The notes beneath the pieces were generated by a model, which saw only the letters and a program-made list of their open reading frames with translations, was not told where the DNA came from and did no database searches. Positions 28,246 through 35,762 of a DNA stretch of 40,796 bases are shown one piece after another. The position numbers and the translations under genes are program-made. This DNA comes from Paenibacillus contaminans (GTDB taxonomy: Bacteria > Bacillota > Bacilli > Paenibacillales > NBRC-103111). Where the stretch lies: positions 21,867 to 62,662 of the forward strand of contig NZ_QMFB01000044.1 in NCBI RefSeq assembly GCF_003285015.1, read 5' to 3'. How positions within the stretch are numbered: position 1 is the stretch's first letter; each line of letters starts with the position of its first letter.

Positions 28246-28614
28246 ATGGCTCGTATAGCTGGAGTAGACTTGCCGCGTGACAAACGTGTAGAAATCGCAT
28301 TGACGTACATTTTCGGCATCGGCAAAACAACGGCGCAAGGCATTCTTGCGAAAACTGGCGTTAACTCGAACACCCGCGTTCGTGATCTGACTGAAGACGA
28401 AGTGAGCAAGCTTCGTGAAGCAATCGACAAAAACGTTAAGGTGGAAGGCGATCTTCGTCGTGAAATCGCACTTAACATCAAACGTCTGATCGAAATCGGT
28501 TCGTACCGTGGAATTCGTCACCGTCGTGGCTTGCCTGTTCGCGGTCAACGTACGAAAACGAATGCGCGCACGCGCAAAGGTCCTCGTCGTACTGTAGCGA
28601 ACAAGAAGAAATAA
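28246..28614 (+). CDS. rpsM: 30S ribosomal protein S13
   Basis: S13 (uS13) is in the 30S head, forms inter-subunit bridges with L5 and contacts the P-site tRNA. The 122-residue product starts MARIAGVDLPRDKRVEIALT and ends with the basic tail containing RGLPVRGQRTKTNARTRKGP. The ATG at 28246 lies 12 bases after GGAGGT, a slightly long spacing. It opens the alpha-operon portion with rpsK, rpoA and rplQ. Confidence 0.98.
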   Translation: MARIAGVDLPRDKRVEIALTYIFGIGKTTAQGILAKTGVNSNTRVRDLTEDEVSKLREAIDKNVKVEGDLRREIALNIKRLIEIGSYRGIRHRRGLPVRGQRTKTNARTRKGPRRTVANKKK

Positions 28615-28632
28615 TAAGGGGGGATAAAGCAA

Positions 28633-29028
28633 ATGGCAAAACCGAAAAAAGTAGTCCGTACAAAGCGTCGTGACCGTAAAAACATTGAATCCGGAGTAGC
28701 GCACATCCGCTCCACATTCAACAATACGATCGTTACCATTACGGATCCGCACGGCAACGCCATCTCCTGGGCAAGCTCCGGTAACCTTGGTTTCAGAGGT
28801 TCCAAAAAGAGCACGCCTTTCGCAGCTCAAATGGCGGCGGAGACAGCGGCTAAAGCTGCAATGGAGCATGGTATGAAAACTGTTGAGGTCATGGTTAAAG
28901 GTCCAGGCGCAGGCCGTGAAGCGGCGATTCGCTCCCTGCAAGCAGCCGGTCTTGAAGTGAACCTGATTAAAGACGTAACTCCAGTCCCGCATAATGGCTG
29001 CCGCCCACCAAAACGTCGTCGTGTCTAA
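28633..29028 (+). CDS. rpsK: 30S ribosomal protein S11
   Basis: S11 (uS11) lies on the 30S platform near the mRNA exit. The 131-residue protein begins MAKPKKVVRTKRRDRKNIES, with the conserved GVAHIRSTFNNTIVTITD and the C-terminal DVTPVPHNGCRPPKRRRV. The ATG at 28633 follows AAGGGGGGATA. A 125-base gap separates it from rpoA. Confidence 0.98.
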   Translation: MAKPKKVVRTKRRDRKNIESGVAHIRSTFNNTIVTITDPHGNAISWASSGNLGFRGSKKSTPFAAQMAAETAAKAAMEHGMKTVEVMVKGPGAGREAAIRSLQAAGLEVNLIKDVTPVPHNGCRPPKRRRV

Positions 29029-29043
29029 TTCAGGATCGCTCGG

Positions 29044-29113
29044 TGGTATAAATATTCTCAACATGTGAATAATGTGTGGGAGGATAGGCATACTACTAGT
29101 TTTGGATAACTAG
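29044..29113 (+). promoter_or_regulatory. possible internal promoter and hairpin before rpoA
   Basis: TGGTATAAA (29044-29052) resembles an extended -10 but has no good -35 upstream. Farther down, CTAGTT (29096-29101) pairs with AACTAG (29108-29113) around a 6-base loop. Both are weak and could be chance. Confidence 0.25.
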
Positions 29114-29153
29114 GGAATCCAGAGGAAGCGACGTTCGAAGGAGGGTTAATTTC

Positions 29154-30098
29154 ATGATTGAGATTGAAAAGCCTAAAATAGAGACCGTATCGATAAGCGA
29201 GGAAGGCACGTACGGCAAATTTGTCGTAGAACCGCTGGAACGCGGCTACGGCACAACGCTCGGGAACTCGCTGCGGCGGATCCTCCTTTCGTCTTTGCCT
29301 GGAGCGGCAGTAAACTCCGTGCAAATCGTTGGAGTATTGCATGAATTTTCGACGGTACCTGGAGTTGTCGAGGATGTAACGGAAATCATCCTCAACCTCA
29401 AAGGATTATCGTTGAAAATTCATTCCGACGAAGATAAAGTGCTGGAAATTGATGCGGAAGGCGAAGGGAAAGTTCTTGCCGGCGATATTCGCGCGGACAG
29501 CGACGTGGAGATTCTTAATCCGGATCTTCATATTGCTACGCTTGCACCGGACGCGCGTTTGCAAATGCGCATTCTTGCAAGCCGCGGGCGCGGTTATGTA
29601 CAAGCCGACAAAAACAAGAAAGACGATCAACCGATCGGCGTTATTCCGATCGATTCGATCTATACCCCGATCACGCGCGTTAATTACTCGGTAGAAAATA
29701 CCCGCGTTGGCCAAGTGACCAACTACGATAAATTAACCCTCGAGGTATGGACCGACGGGAGTATTCGTCCGGAAGAAGCGGTTAGCTTAGGCGCCAAAAT
29801 TTTGACTGAACATCTTATGTTGTTCGTCGGATTGACGGATGAAGCTCGCGATGCGGAAATCATGGTCGAGAAGGAAGAAGACAAGAAAGAGAAAGTATTG
29901 GAAATGACCATCGAAGAGCTGGATCTTTCCGTACGTTCTTATAACTGTCTGAAGCGTGCCGGCATTAACACGGTTCAAGAGCTGATTACGAAAACCGAAG
30001 AGGACATGATGAAGGTTCGTAACCTGGGCCGGAAATCGCTCGAGGAAGTTCAAGAGAAGCTTGAAGAACTCGGTTTAGGTCTTCGTGTAGAGGATTAA
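29154..30098 (+). CDS. rpoA: DNA-directed RNA polymerase subunit alpha
   Basis: The alpha subunit dimer seeds RNA polymerase assembly, and its C-terminal domain contacts UP elements and activators. The 314-residue protein has the N-terminal assembly domain with GYGTTLGNSLRRILLSSLPG (about residues 33-52) and the C-terminal domain with LDLSVRSYNCLKRAGINTV and LGRKSLEEVQEKL. The start is ATG 29154, 8 bases after AAGGAGGG. rplQ follows, as in nearly all bacteria. Confidence 0.98.
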   Translation: MIEIEKPKIETVSISEEGTYGKFVVEPLERGYGTTLGNSLRRILLSSLPGAAVNSVQIVGVLHEFSTVPGVVEDVTEIILNLKGLSLKIHSDEDKVLEIDAEGEGKVLAGDIRADSDVEILNPDLHIATLAPDARLQMRILASRGRGYVQADKNKKDDQPIGVIPIDSIYTPITRVNYSVENTRVGQVTNYDKLTLEVWTDGSIRPEEAVSLGAKILTEHLMLFVGLTDEARDAEIMVEKEEDKKEKVLEMTIEELDLSVRSYNCLKRAGINTVQELITKTEEDMMKVRNLGRKSLEEVQEKLEELGLGLRVED

Positions 30099-30128
30099 GC
30101 CGCAACGATTAAAGAAGGAGGGAACAAC

Positions 30129-30494
30129 ATGGCATACCAAAAGCTTGGTCGCGATTCCAGCGCACGTAAAGCATTATTCCGTGATCTGGTAACCGACTTG
30201 TTCATACAGGAACGCATTCAAACGACCGAAGCGAAAGCGAAGGAGCTTCGCCCTATCGCTGAGAAGCTGATTACGCTGGCTAAACGCGGCGATCTGGCTG
30301 CTCGTCGTCAAGTAGCTTCGTTCGTACGTCGCGAGCCTGCAAACGGCGAACAGGATGCGATCCAAAAGCTGTTTTCGGAGCTTGCTACCCGTTATTCCGA
30401 GCGTCAAGGCGGATATACCCGCATTTTGAAGCTGGGACCTCGTCGCGGGGATGCAGCGCCTATGGTTTATATAGAGCTTGTCGATCGTGCGTAA
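30129..30494 (+). CDS. rplQ: 50S ribosomal protein L17
   Basis: L17 (bL17) lies close to the tunnel exit. The 121-residue product begins MAYQKLGRDSSARKALFRDL and ends YTRILKLGPRRGDAAPMVYIELVDRA, as in the family. The ATG at 30129 follows AAGGAGGGA. It is the last gene of the S10-spc-alpha transcript, because a strong terminator begins 13 bases after its stop. Confidence 0.98.
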   Translation: MAYQKLGRDSSARKALFRDLVTDLFIQERIQTTEAKAKELRPIAEKLITLAKRGDLAARRQVASFVRREPANGEQDAIQKLFSELATRYSERQGGYTRILKLGPRRGDAAPMVYIELVDRA

Positions 30495-30507
30495 ATGACG
30501 GATGGGA

Positions 30508-30550
30508 AAGGGTGGACAGAATCGTTAGATTCTGGTGAAGCCCTTTTTTT
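30508..30550 (+). terminator. terminator after rplQ
   Basis: CAGAATC-gtta-GATTCTG (30517-30534) is a perfect 7-bp stem, with AAGGG (30508-30512) pairing to CCCTT (30541-30545) outside it, and a run of seven T ending at 30550. It closes the long ribosomal cluster; truA starts 24 bases later. Confidence 0.85.
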
Positions 30551-30574
30551 GTAGGTTTGGGAGAAGCGTTATAT

Positions 30575-31336
30575 ATGCGTAATGTCAAGCTTAACGTCAG
30601 CTATGAGGGAACGGCATATTCGGGATTTCAAACACAGCCGCATCGCAATACGATTCAGGATAAGCTGGAGGAAGCGATAACCGCGCTTACCGGCCGAACG
30701 GTCAAAGTGACCGGCTCCGGACGTACCGATGCAGGCGTTCACGCCAGAGCACAGATCGTGAATTTCGAAACCGATTCGAAAATTCCGATCGAACGGTGGT
30801 GTCTGGCGATGAACGCTAGGCTGCCTAACGATATCGTCGTTTATGCAGCGGAGGAAGTTCCTTTCGACTTCCACGCAAGAAGGTCGGCCAAGCGCAAAAC
30901 ATACCGGTACGCCATCCGCTACGGAAGGCTGCCCGATCTGTTCACGCGCCGTACGACATTGCATCATCCGACTCCTCTGAACAAGGAAGCGATGCGGCAA
31001 GCTCTTGCGGTACTGGAAGGCGAACATGATTTCACTTCGTTCTGTTCGATCCATTCGTCGGTAGAATCACACGTGCGGACCATTTTCGAAACACGTTTGG
31101 AGACTCTGGTCGATGATGGGATGGAAGATGGTCAAGCAGGTGTGATCCACTTGTATATTACCGGCAATGGCTTTTTGTACAACATGGTTCGCATTATTGT
31201 GGGAACGCTTATCGAAATAGGCGAAGGCAAGCGTAGCCCGGCTGAAATGCAGCATATTTTGGATGCTCAAGATCGTATGGCGGCAGGCCCGACAGCAGAG
31301 CCGCACGGCCTTATGTTATGGGATGTTGTTTATTGA
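30575..31336 (+). CDS. truA: tRNA pseudouridine(38-40) synthase
   Basis: TruA converts uridines 38-40 in tRNA anticodon arms to pseudouridine. The 253-residue protein has the catalytic aspartate in GSGRTDAGVHA (D52), plus RRSAKRKTYRY and the C-terminal GNGFLYNMVRIIVGTLIEIG. I chose ATG 30575, with GGGAG 11 bases before, over the TTG at 30557 that overlaps that site. In many Bacillota ecfA1-ecfA2-ecfT stand between rplQ and truA; here they are absent. No separate promoter for it was found, so it may depend on readthrough. Confidence 0.95.
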   Translation: MRNVKLNVSYEGTAYSGFQTQPHRNTIQDKLEEAITALTGRTVKVTGSGRTDAGVHARAQIVNFETDSKIPIERWCLAMNARLPNDIVVYAAEEVPFDFHARRSAKRKTYRYAIRYGRLPDLFTRRTTLHHPTPLNKEAMRQALAVLEGEHDFTSFCSIHSSVESHVRTIFETRLETLVDDGMEDGQAGVIHLYITGNGFLYNMVRIIVGTLIEIGEGKRSPAEMQHILDAQDRMAAGPTAEPHGLMLWDVVY

Positions 31337-31365
31337 TTTTTGCATCGAAATTTTGCCTCAAGGCC

Positions 31366-31394
31366 TTGCTAAGCTCTTCGTTTTATAGTAAGAT
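31366..31394 (+). promoter_or_regulatory. probable rplM-rpsI promoter
   Basis: TTGCTA (31366-31371), a 17-base spacer, and TAAGAT (31389-31394, followed by AAT). It lies just after truA and would start a leader of about 150 bases before rplM. Confidence 0.55.
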
Positions 31395-31402
31395 AATAGT
31401 TG

Positions 31403-31540
31403 GTTTTCATCACTGGCTATCCCACAGCCCCGAGTGTGAAACCGCCAAAAAGCAGCATATGATTCCGGGTATTTATAACCCGTTAAAGCACGACAAGGTA
31501 AAACACAAACGTAGTGAACTATGCGTTCGCTTGGTTTAGG
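31403..31540 (+). promoter_or_regulatory. L13-type leader before rplM
   Basis: The leader contains CACTGGCT with AGCC and GTG able to pair (31411-31435), and CGGGT-ATTTATA-ACCCG (31468-31484), a 5-bp hairpin. A structured leader before rplM is known in Bacillota (L13 leader), thought to be an autoregulatory site for L13. The match is from memory of the family and position, not from a model search. Confidence 0.5.
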
Positions 31541-31553
31541 AGGATTAACGCTA

Positions 31554-31991
31554 ATGAGTACCACATATATGGCCAAACCGCTTGAAGTTGAGCGTAAATG
31601 GTACGTTATCGACGCTACGGGCAAAACGCTCGGACGTTTGGCAAGCGAAGCGGCAAGCATTATCCGCGGTAAGCATAAGCCGCAATTTACACCGCATGTT
31701 GATACAGGCGACTTCGTAGTCGTAATCAACGCTAGCAAAATCGTTCTTACGGGCAAGAAGCTCCAAAACAAAAAATACTACACGCACTCCATGTATTCGG
31801 GCGGTTTGAAAGTAACTGTCGCTCAAGACATGCTTGCGAATAAACCAGAGCGTATGCTCGAGCTTGCCATTCACGGCATGCTGCCGAAAACACGTCTTGG
31901 TAACAGCATGAAGTTGAAATTGAAAGTGTATGCCGGTGCCGAGCATCCGCACCAAGCACAACAACCTGAAGTCTGGGAACTTCGCGGGTAA
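31554..31991 (+). CDS. rplM: 50S ribosomal protein L13
   Basis: L13 (uL13) is an early 50S assembly protein. The 145-residue protein begins MSTTYMAKPLEVERKWYVID, with the family core ATGKTLGRLASEAASIIRGK and HVDTGDFVVVINA. I chose ATG 31554, ten bases after TAGGAGG; an ATG at 31521 in frame would precede that site. It is followed 19 bases later by rpsI, the invariant partner gene. Confidence 0.96.
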   Translation: MSTTYMAKPLEVERKWYVIDATGKTLGRLASEAASIIRGKHKPQFTPHVDTGDFVVVINASKIVLTGKKLQNKKYYTHSMYSGGLKVTVAQDMLANKPERMLELAIHGMLPKTRLGNSMKLKLKVYAGAEHPHQAQQPEVWELRG

Positions 31992-32010
31992 TTAAAGGGA
32001 GGACAGTTTC

Positions 32011-32403
32011 ATGGCTCAAGTTCAATACTATGGAACGGGTCGTCGTAAACATTCGGTAGCGCGCGTGCGTCTTGTACCGGGTGAAGGACGAATCGTCATC
32101 AATAAGCGTGACCTGAACGAATACTTCGGTCTCGAAACGTTGAAGCTGATCGTAAAACAACCGCTTACGCTGACTGAAACGACTGATAAATACGACGTTT
32201 TGGTTATCGCTCACGGCGGCGGTACTACAGGACAAGCTGGAGCAATCCGTCACGGTATCTCCCGTGCATTGCTTAAAGCAGACCCTGAGTTCCGTGGTTC
32301 GCTTAAGAAAGCCGGATTCCTGACACGCGATCCGCGTATGAAGGAACGTAAAAAATACGGCTTGAAAGCAGCTCGTCGCGCTCCACAATTCTCCAAACGT
32401 TAA
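32011..32403 (+). CDS. rpsI: 30S ribosomal protein S9
   Basis: S9 (uS9) reaches the P-site tRNA with its C-terminal tail. The 130-residue product starts MAQVQYYGTGRRKHSVARVR and ends KYGLKAARRAPQFSKR, the invariant Lys-Arg tail. The ATG at 32011 follows AGGGAGGACA. A strong terminator follows. Confidence 0.98.
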   Translation: MAQVQYYGTGRRKHSVARVRLVPGEGRIVINKRDLNEYFGLETLKLIVKQPLTLTETTDKYDVLVIAHGGGTTGQAGAIRHGISRALLKADPEFRGSLKKAGFLTRDPRMKERKKYGLKAARRAPQFSKR

Positions 32404-32433
32404 TTTGGAGCCGGCTTTTCCAGTTTTCCATTC

Positions 32434-32471
32434 AAAGCCTTTTCTGTCATCAGACAGGAAAGGCTTTTTTT
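32434..32471 (+). terminator. terminator after rpsI
   Basis: AAAGCCTTTTCTGTC (32434-32448) pairs with GACAGGAAAGGCTTT (32453-32467), essentially perfect over 15 positions apart from one T-G pair, around ATCA. The run of T continues to 32471. Confidence 0.9.
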
Positions 32472-32660
32472 GTATGTCGGAAGGCATTCAAGGAAGCGGC
32501 TCTCCACGTATTAAATAACCGGGATCATGACGCGGGAGATGTTTTCTTTGTTTTCGGAAGAAAGTATGTCGCATATCGCAGTGACTTGTAGTCCTTGCAC
32601 CACCTGGGATAATGCCCAATACACTAACATAACGATCTTTTGTTCATTATAAGAAAAACA

Positions 32661-32688
32661 TTGACAATTCATAGGGAACATTTATAAT
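32661..32688 (+). promoter_or_regulatory. promoter of cysH
   Basis: TTGACA (32661-32666), 16 bases, TATAAT (32683-32688). The start would be near 32695, about 65 bases before the gene. A weaker possible promoter upstream is TTGTAG (32586) with TGGGATAAT (32605-32613). The 357-base gap from rpsI to cysH otherwise shows no ORF, S-box or T-box that I can recognise. Confidence 0.75.
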
Positions 32689-32760
32689 TGTGCTATAAGT
32701 TGTTAAATCGCATAGTAATAGTCGGAATTAGTGGCGTATGGAAATAAAGGAGGATGCGGC

Positions 32761-33453
32761 ATGAATTTGTTCGAGAAAGAAGCTTTAATCGCTCAAGCCA
32801 GCGTTGATTTGGAGCATGAAACACCTGAAGCGGTTATTCAATGGGCCATTGAAAGGTTTCCTAATATAACGTTTGCGTGCAGCTTTGGCGCCGAGGATGT
32901 CGTACTTGTCGATATGGTACAGAAAATCAGCCCCAAAACGGATATTTTTTATTTGGATACCGACTTTCATTTCAAGGAGACTTACGAGACGAGAGATCGG
33001 CTTGAGCAGCATTACGGGCTTAAATTCGTACAAGTCAAGCCGGCGATCACACCGGAAGAGCAAGCGGAGAAGCATGGCGAAGCTTTGTGGAAATCCGAAC
33101 CTACCGCATGCTGCAACATCCGTAAAGTGGAGCCGCTTACCCGGATTCTCGGCAATTACGAAGCATGGATTACGGGTATCCGCCGCGACCAGGCGCCGAC
33201 TAGAGCCAACGCGAAGAAGATCGAATACGATACGAAGTTCGGACTCGTTAAGTTTAACCCGATTGCACACTGGACTTCCGACGATGTATGGGAATATATT
33301 CGCGCAAACAATATTTACTATAATCCGCTGCACGATCAAGATTACCCAAGCATCGGCTGCGAATACTGCACGCGTCAAGTGAAGGCGGGCGAAGACCCGC
33401 GGGCCGGCCGCTGGTCCGGTTTCGAGAAGACGGAATGCGGGTTGCATAAATAA
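32761..33453 (+). CDS. cysH: (phospho)adenylyl-sulfate reductase, iron-sulfur type
   Basis: This enzyme reduces activated sulfate (APS or PAPS) to sulfite with thioredoxin as donor. The 230-residue protein has the PP-loop-like CSFGAEDVVLVD (about residues 40-51), the four cluster cysteines C117, C118, C200 and C203 that mark the [4Fe-4S] assimilatory APS reductase type, and the catalytic C226 in the tail KTECGLHK. The start is ATG 32761 behind AAAGGAGG; an upstream in-frame start at 32731 lacks a site. sat follows. No APS kinase gene is seen here, which fits direct APS reduction. Confidence 0.95.
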   Translation: MNLFEKEALIAQASVDLEHETPEAVIQWAIERFPNITFACSFGAEDVVLVDMVQKISPKTDIFYLDTDFHFKETYETRDRLEQHYGLKFVQVKPAITPEEQAEKHGEALWKSEPTACCNIRKVEPLTRILGNYEAWITGIRRDQAPTRANAKKIEYDTKFGLVKFNPIAHWTSDDVWEYIRANNIYYNPLHDQDYPSIGCEYCTRQVKAGEDPRAGRWSGFEKTECGLHK

Positions 33454-33510
33454 CATACGAACAATTTTCAGGGACAGTAAATTATCGAATATGTGAAGGT
33501 TCTAAAACCT

Positions 33511-33554
33511 AGGATAAACGCCGGCATTTTCGGATGCTCGTATGCGTTTATCCT
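33511..33554 (+). repeat. 11-bp inverted repeat between cysH and sat
   Basis: AGGATAAACGC (33511-33521) is the exact reverse complement of GCGTTTATCCT (33544-33554). The interior can add GCAT/ATGC. No T-run follows, so it is not a standard terminator. Its right arm touches the -35 of a candidate sat promoter, so it may be an operator or a processing hairpin. Confidence 0.5.
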
Positions 33555-33581
33555 TGTAATATTCGGGGTTCATGATAGTAT
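33554..33581 (+). promoter_or_regulatory. candidate sat promoter
   Basis: TTGTAA (33554-33559), 16 bases, TAGTAT (33576-33581). Moderate match to consensus, about 60 bases before the gene. The -35 overlaps the right arm of the inverted repeat. Confidence 0.35.
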
Positions 33582-33641
33582 GGTGGAATAAGGATGTAAC
33601 TTCCAATTTACTTCGGGATGGAAAATACGGGAGGAACGACA

Positions 33642-34820
33642 ATGGGAGAAACGATTCAGGCACATGGCGGCACGCTGATCAACAGACTGGTTCAAGGGGA
33701 AGCTAGAGAGCAATTGCTCGAGAAAGCGAAACAGCTTGTGCAAATTCCAATCAACGCTTGGGCGATTTCCGATCTGGATCTTATCGGAGTGGGGGCATTC
33801 TCGCCGTTAACGGGTTTTATGGACGAGGCGGATTATACATCAGTCGTTCAGCGTATGCGTTTAGCCGACGGTCAAGTATGGAGCATTCCCATCACGCTAG
33901 GTGTCGAGAAGGCTCTTGCGGAGCGCATTCAAGTCGGAGAGCAAGTTGCATTGGTCGGAGAGTCCGATAACGTCGTATACGCGATTCTTGACGTCAGCAG
34001 CGTTTATGAGGCCGATCAGAAGCTGGAAGCAGTGAACGTATTCAAAACGGACAGCGACGAGCATCCGGGCGTACAGAAGCTGTTTACGAAGTCATCCACA
34101 TATGTCGGCGGATCGGTGCAAGTATTGAATCGTCCGCAGCCGGAGAAGTTCGGCGAATTTTATTTTGATCCTTCCGAGACGCGCCGTGTTTTTTCCGAGA
34201 AGGGCTGGAAAACGGTCGTAGGCTTTCAAACGCGTAATCCGGTTCACCGGGCGCATGAATATATCCAGAAGAGCGCTATGGAAATCGTAGATGCGCTGTT
34301 CTTGAATCCGCTCGTCGGCGAAACGAAATCGGATGATATTTCGGCCGACGTACGCATGAAAAGTTATCTGGTTTTGCTGGAAAATTATTATCCGAAGGAT
34401 CGCACCTTCCTTGGCGTATTCCCGGCAGCGATGCGATATGCAGGCCCGAGAGAAGCGATTTTCCACGCGCTCGTCAGAAAGAATTACGGCTGTACGCATT
34501 TTATCGTCGGACGCGACCATGCCGGTGTCGGCGATTATTACGGAACGTATGAAGCGCAGGAGATTTTCAGAAACTTCACGTCCGAGGAACTGGGCATCAC
34601 GCCGCTATTTTTTGAGCACAGCTTTTACTGCACCAAATGCGGGAACATGGCCTCCAGCAAAACATGCCCGCACGATAAAGCCGATCATCTCCACTTATCC
34701 GGAACGAAGGTCCGCGCTCTTCTCCGCGACGGTATTTGCCCGCCACGGGAATTCACGCGTCCTGAGGTTGCCGAGGTGCTGATCGAAGGGATCTCCGAGC
34801 AGCTCGTTTCCGCCGATTGA
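33642..34820 (+). CDS. sat: sulfate adenylyltransferase (ATP sulfurylase)
   Basis: The enzyme makes APS from ATP and sulfate, the first step of sulfate assimilation, and supplies the substrate of CysH next door. The 392-residue protein begins MGETIQAHGGTLINRLVQ, and carries the nucleotide-binding QTRNPVHRAHEY (residues 196-207), the later GRDHAGVGDYYG, and a Cys-rich segment YCTKCGNMASSKTCPHD that resembles a zinc site. ATG 33642 was chosen with GGGAGGA 7-13 bases before; the ATG at 33618 has no site. It has no fused kinase domain. Confidence 0.96.
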   Translation: MGETIQAHGGTLINRLVQGEAREQLLEKAKQLVQIPINAWAISDLDLIGVGAFSPLTGFMDEADYTSVVQRMRLADGQVWSIPITLGVEKALAERIQVGEQVALVGESDNVVYAILDVSSVYEADQKLEAVNVFKTDSDEHPGVQKLFTKSSTYVGGSVQVLNRPQPEKFGEFYFDPSETRRVFSEKGWKTVVGFQTRNPVHRAHEYIQKSAMEIVDALFLNPLVGETKSDDISADVRMKSYLVLLENYYPKDRTFLGVFPAAMRYAGPREAIFHALVRKNYGCTHFIVGRDHAGVGDYYGTYEAQEIFRNFTSEELGITPLFFEHSFYCTKCGNMASSKTCPHDKADHLHLSGTKVRALLRDGICPPREFTRPEVAEVLIEGISEQLVSAD

Positions 34821-34835
34821 TTGCATAGCGAACTT

Positions 34836-34865
34836 GTCATATTTGTCCGCCCTGTCCCATAAGAT
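34836..34865 (+). promoter_or_regulatory. probable sigma-E promoter of cwlD
   Basis: GTCATATT (34836-34843), 14 bases, CATAAGAT (34858-34865). The -35 fits the sigma-E consensus I know for B. subtilis, and the -10 matches CATACAAT at five or six of eight positions. cwlD expression in the mother cell during sporulation is known in B. subtilis. Confidence 0.55.
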
Positions 34866-34896
34866 GTAAAGACTCTTGTGGGTGGGGTGGTTTTTT
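34856..34896 (+). terminator. candidate terminator of sat overlapping the cwlD promoter
   Basis: CCCATAAGA (34856-34864) pairs with TCTTGTGGG (34874-34882), 9 bp with one T-G pair. A run of seven T follows only after TGGGGTGG, directly before the cwlD start codon, so termination may be weak. The 5' arm is also the -10 of the sporulation promoter. Confidence 0.4.
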
Positions 34897-34897
34897 T

Positions 34898-35683
34898 ATG
34901 CGAAAATTTCCGAGACACGTCGTGGTTTGGATGAATTTTCACGGTGGGCTAAAAATTGTATCGACAGCCATCCTTGTTTTGATGATCGGATTTATATTTT
35001 CTTACGAGCTGCCCTCGACGAAAACTTGGACATACTGGACCATGCCGCTATCCGGAAAAACCATTGCGATCGACGCCGGCCACGGCGGCCCGGATGGAGG
35101 TGCCGAGAGCGCCCAAGGCGTGATCGAGAAGGACATCAATTTGGCGATATCCCTATACTTGCGCGATTATTTGCAGCAGGCGGGAGCAATAGTCGTCATG
35201 ACCAGAGAACAGGACAACGATTTGGCCAGCCCTGATACGAAAGGCTTAAGCCGCCGCAAAACGGAGGATTTGCAAAAACGCGTCGAGTTTATCCGCAAGC
35301 AAAAGTCGAATTTGCTGATCAGCATTCATCTGAACAGCTTCCCGTCGGCCAAATGGAGCGGCGCGCAAACCTTTTATTATCCCTCGAATAAAGACAACGT
35401 CACTCTGGCGAATCTAATTCAACGGGAGCTAAAACTTAACCTTGAAAATACGGACAGAGTTTCGAAGCAAGTCGACACCGTCTTTTTGCTTAAGTCATTG
35501 CAAATACCGGGCGCTCTGGTCGAAGTGGGGTTTCTCTCCAATCCTGAAGAGTCGCGGCTGATGGCTCGGGAGGATTATCAGAAGAAAGTGGCAGCCTCGA
35601 TTTACCAAGGTATTCTGCGGTATTATTCGGGCGAGAAGCAGGACGGGGAGAACGGGACGGCCGGCGCCAGCAAGAAGGGGTAG
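34898..35683 (+). CDS. cwlD: spore cortex amidase CwlD
   Basis: An N-acetylmuramoyl-L-alanine amidase (Amidase_3 family) that takes part in forming muramic delta-lactam in the spore cortex, needed for later cortex hydrolysis. The 261-residue protein has a short cytoplasmic start, one membrane segment (about residues 19-36), then the catalytic domain: zinc ligand H62 in AIDAGHGGPDGG, SIHLNSF (second His), and the Glu in ALVEVGFLSN. It has no repeat or SPOR domain. The ribosome binding site is GGGTGGGG, with seven T before the ATG. The order cwlD-salA-gerD-kbaA-pdaB matches B. subtilis. Confidence 0.93.
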   Translation: MRKFPRHVVVWMNFHGGLKIVSTAILVLMIGFIFSYELPSTKTWTYWTMPLSGKTIAIDAGHGGPDGGAESAQGVIEKDINLAISLYLRDYLQQAGAIVVMTREQDNDLASPDTKGLSRRKTEDLQKRVEFIRKQKSNLLISIHLNSFPSAKWSGAQTFYYPSNKDNVTLANLIQRELKLNLENTDRVSKQVDTVFLLKSLQIPGALVEVGFLSNPEESRLMAREDYQKKVAASIYQGILRYYSGEKQDGENGTAGASKKG

Positions 35684-35716
35684 CAGGTACGTCACGTGTA
35701 AGCTTGTCTGCAACTA

Positions 35717-35725
35717 TGGTATAAT
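35717..35725 (+). promoter_or_regulatory. extended -10 promoter of salA
   Basis: TGGTATAAT (35717-35725) is a perfect extended -10; the -35 position holds only TGTAAG. Initiation near 35732 leaves about 30 bases before the gene. Confidence 0.6.
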
Positions 35726-35762
35726 GATTCTTATACAAAATGTCCAATACCGAGGTGTAACA

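Noticed and set aside
32474..32660. Possible S-box or T-box riboswitch before cysH.
   Set aside because: From the promoter at 32661-32688 only about 65 bases remain before the gene, too short for either, and no matching conserved element was found in the upstream part.
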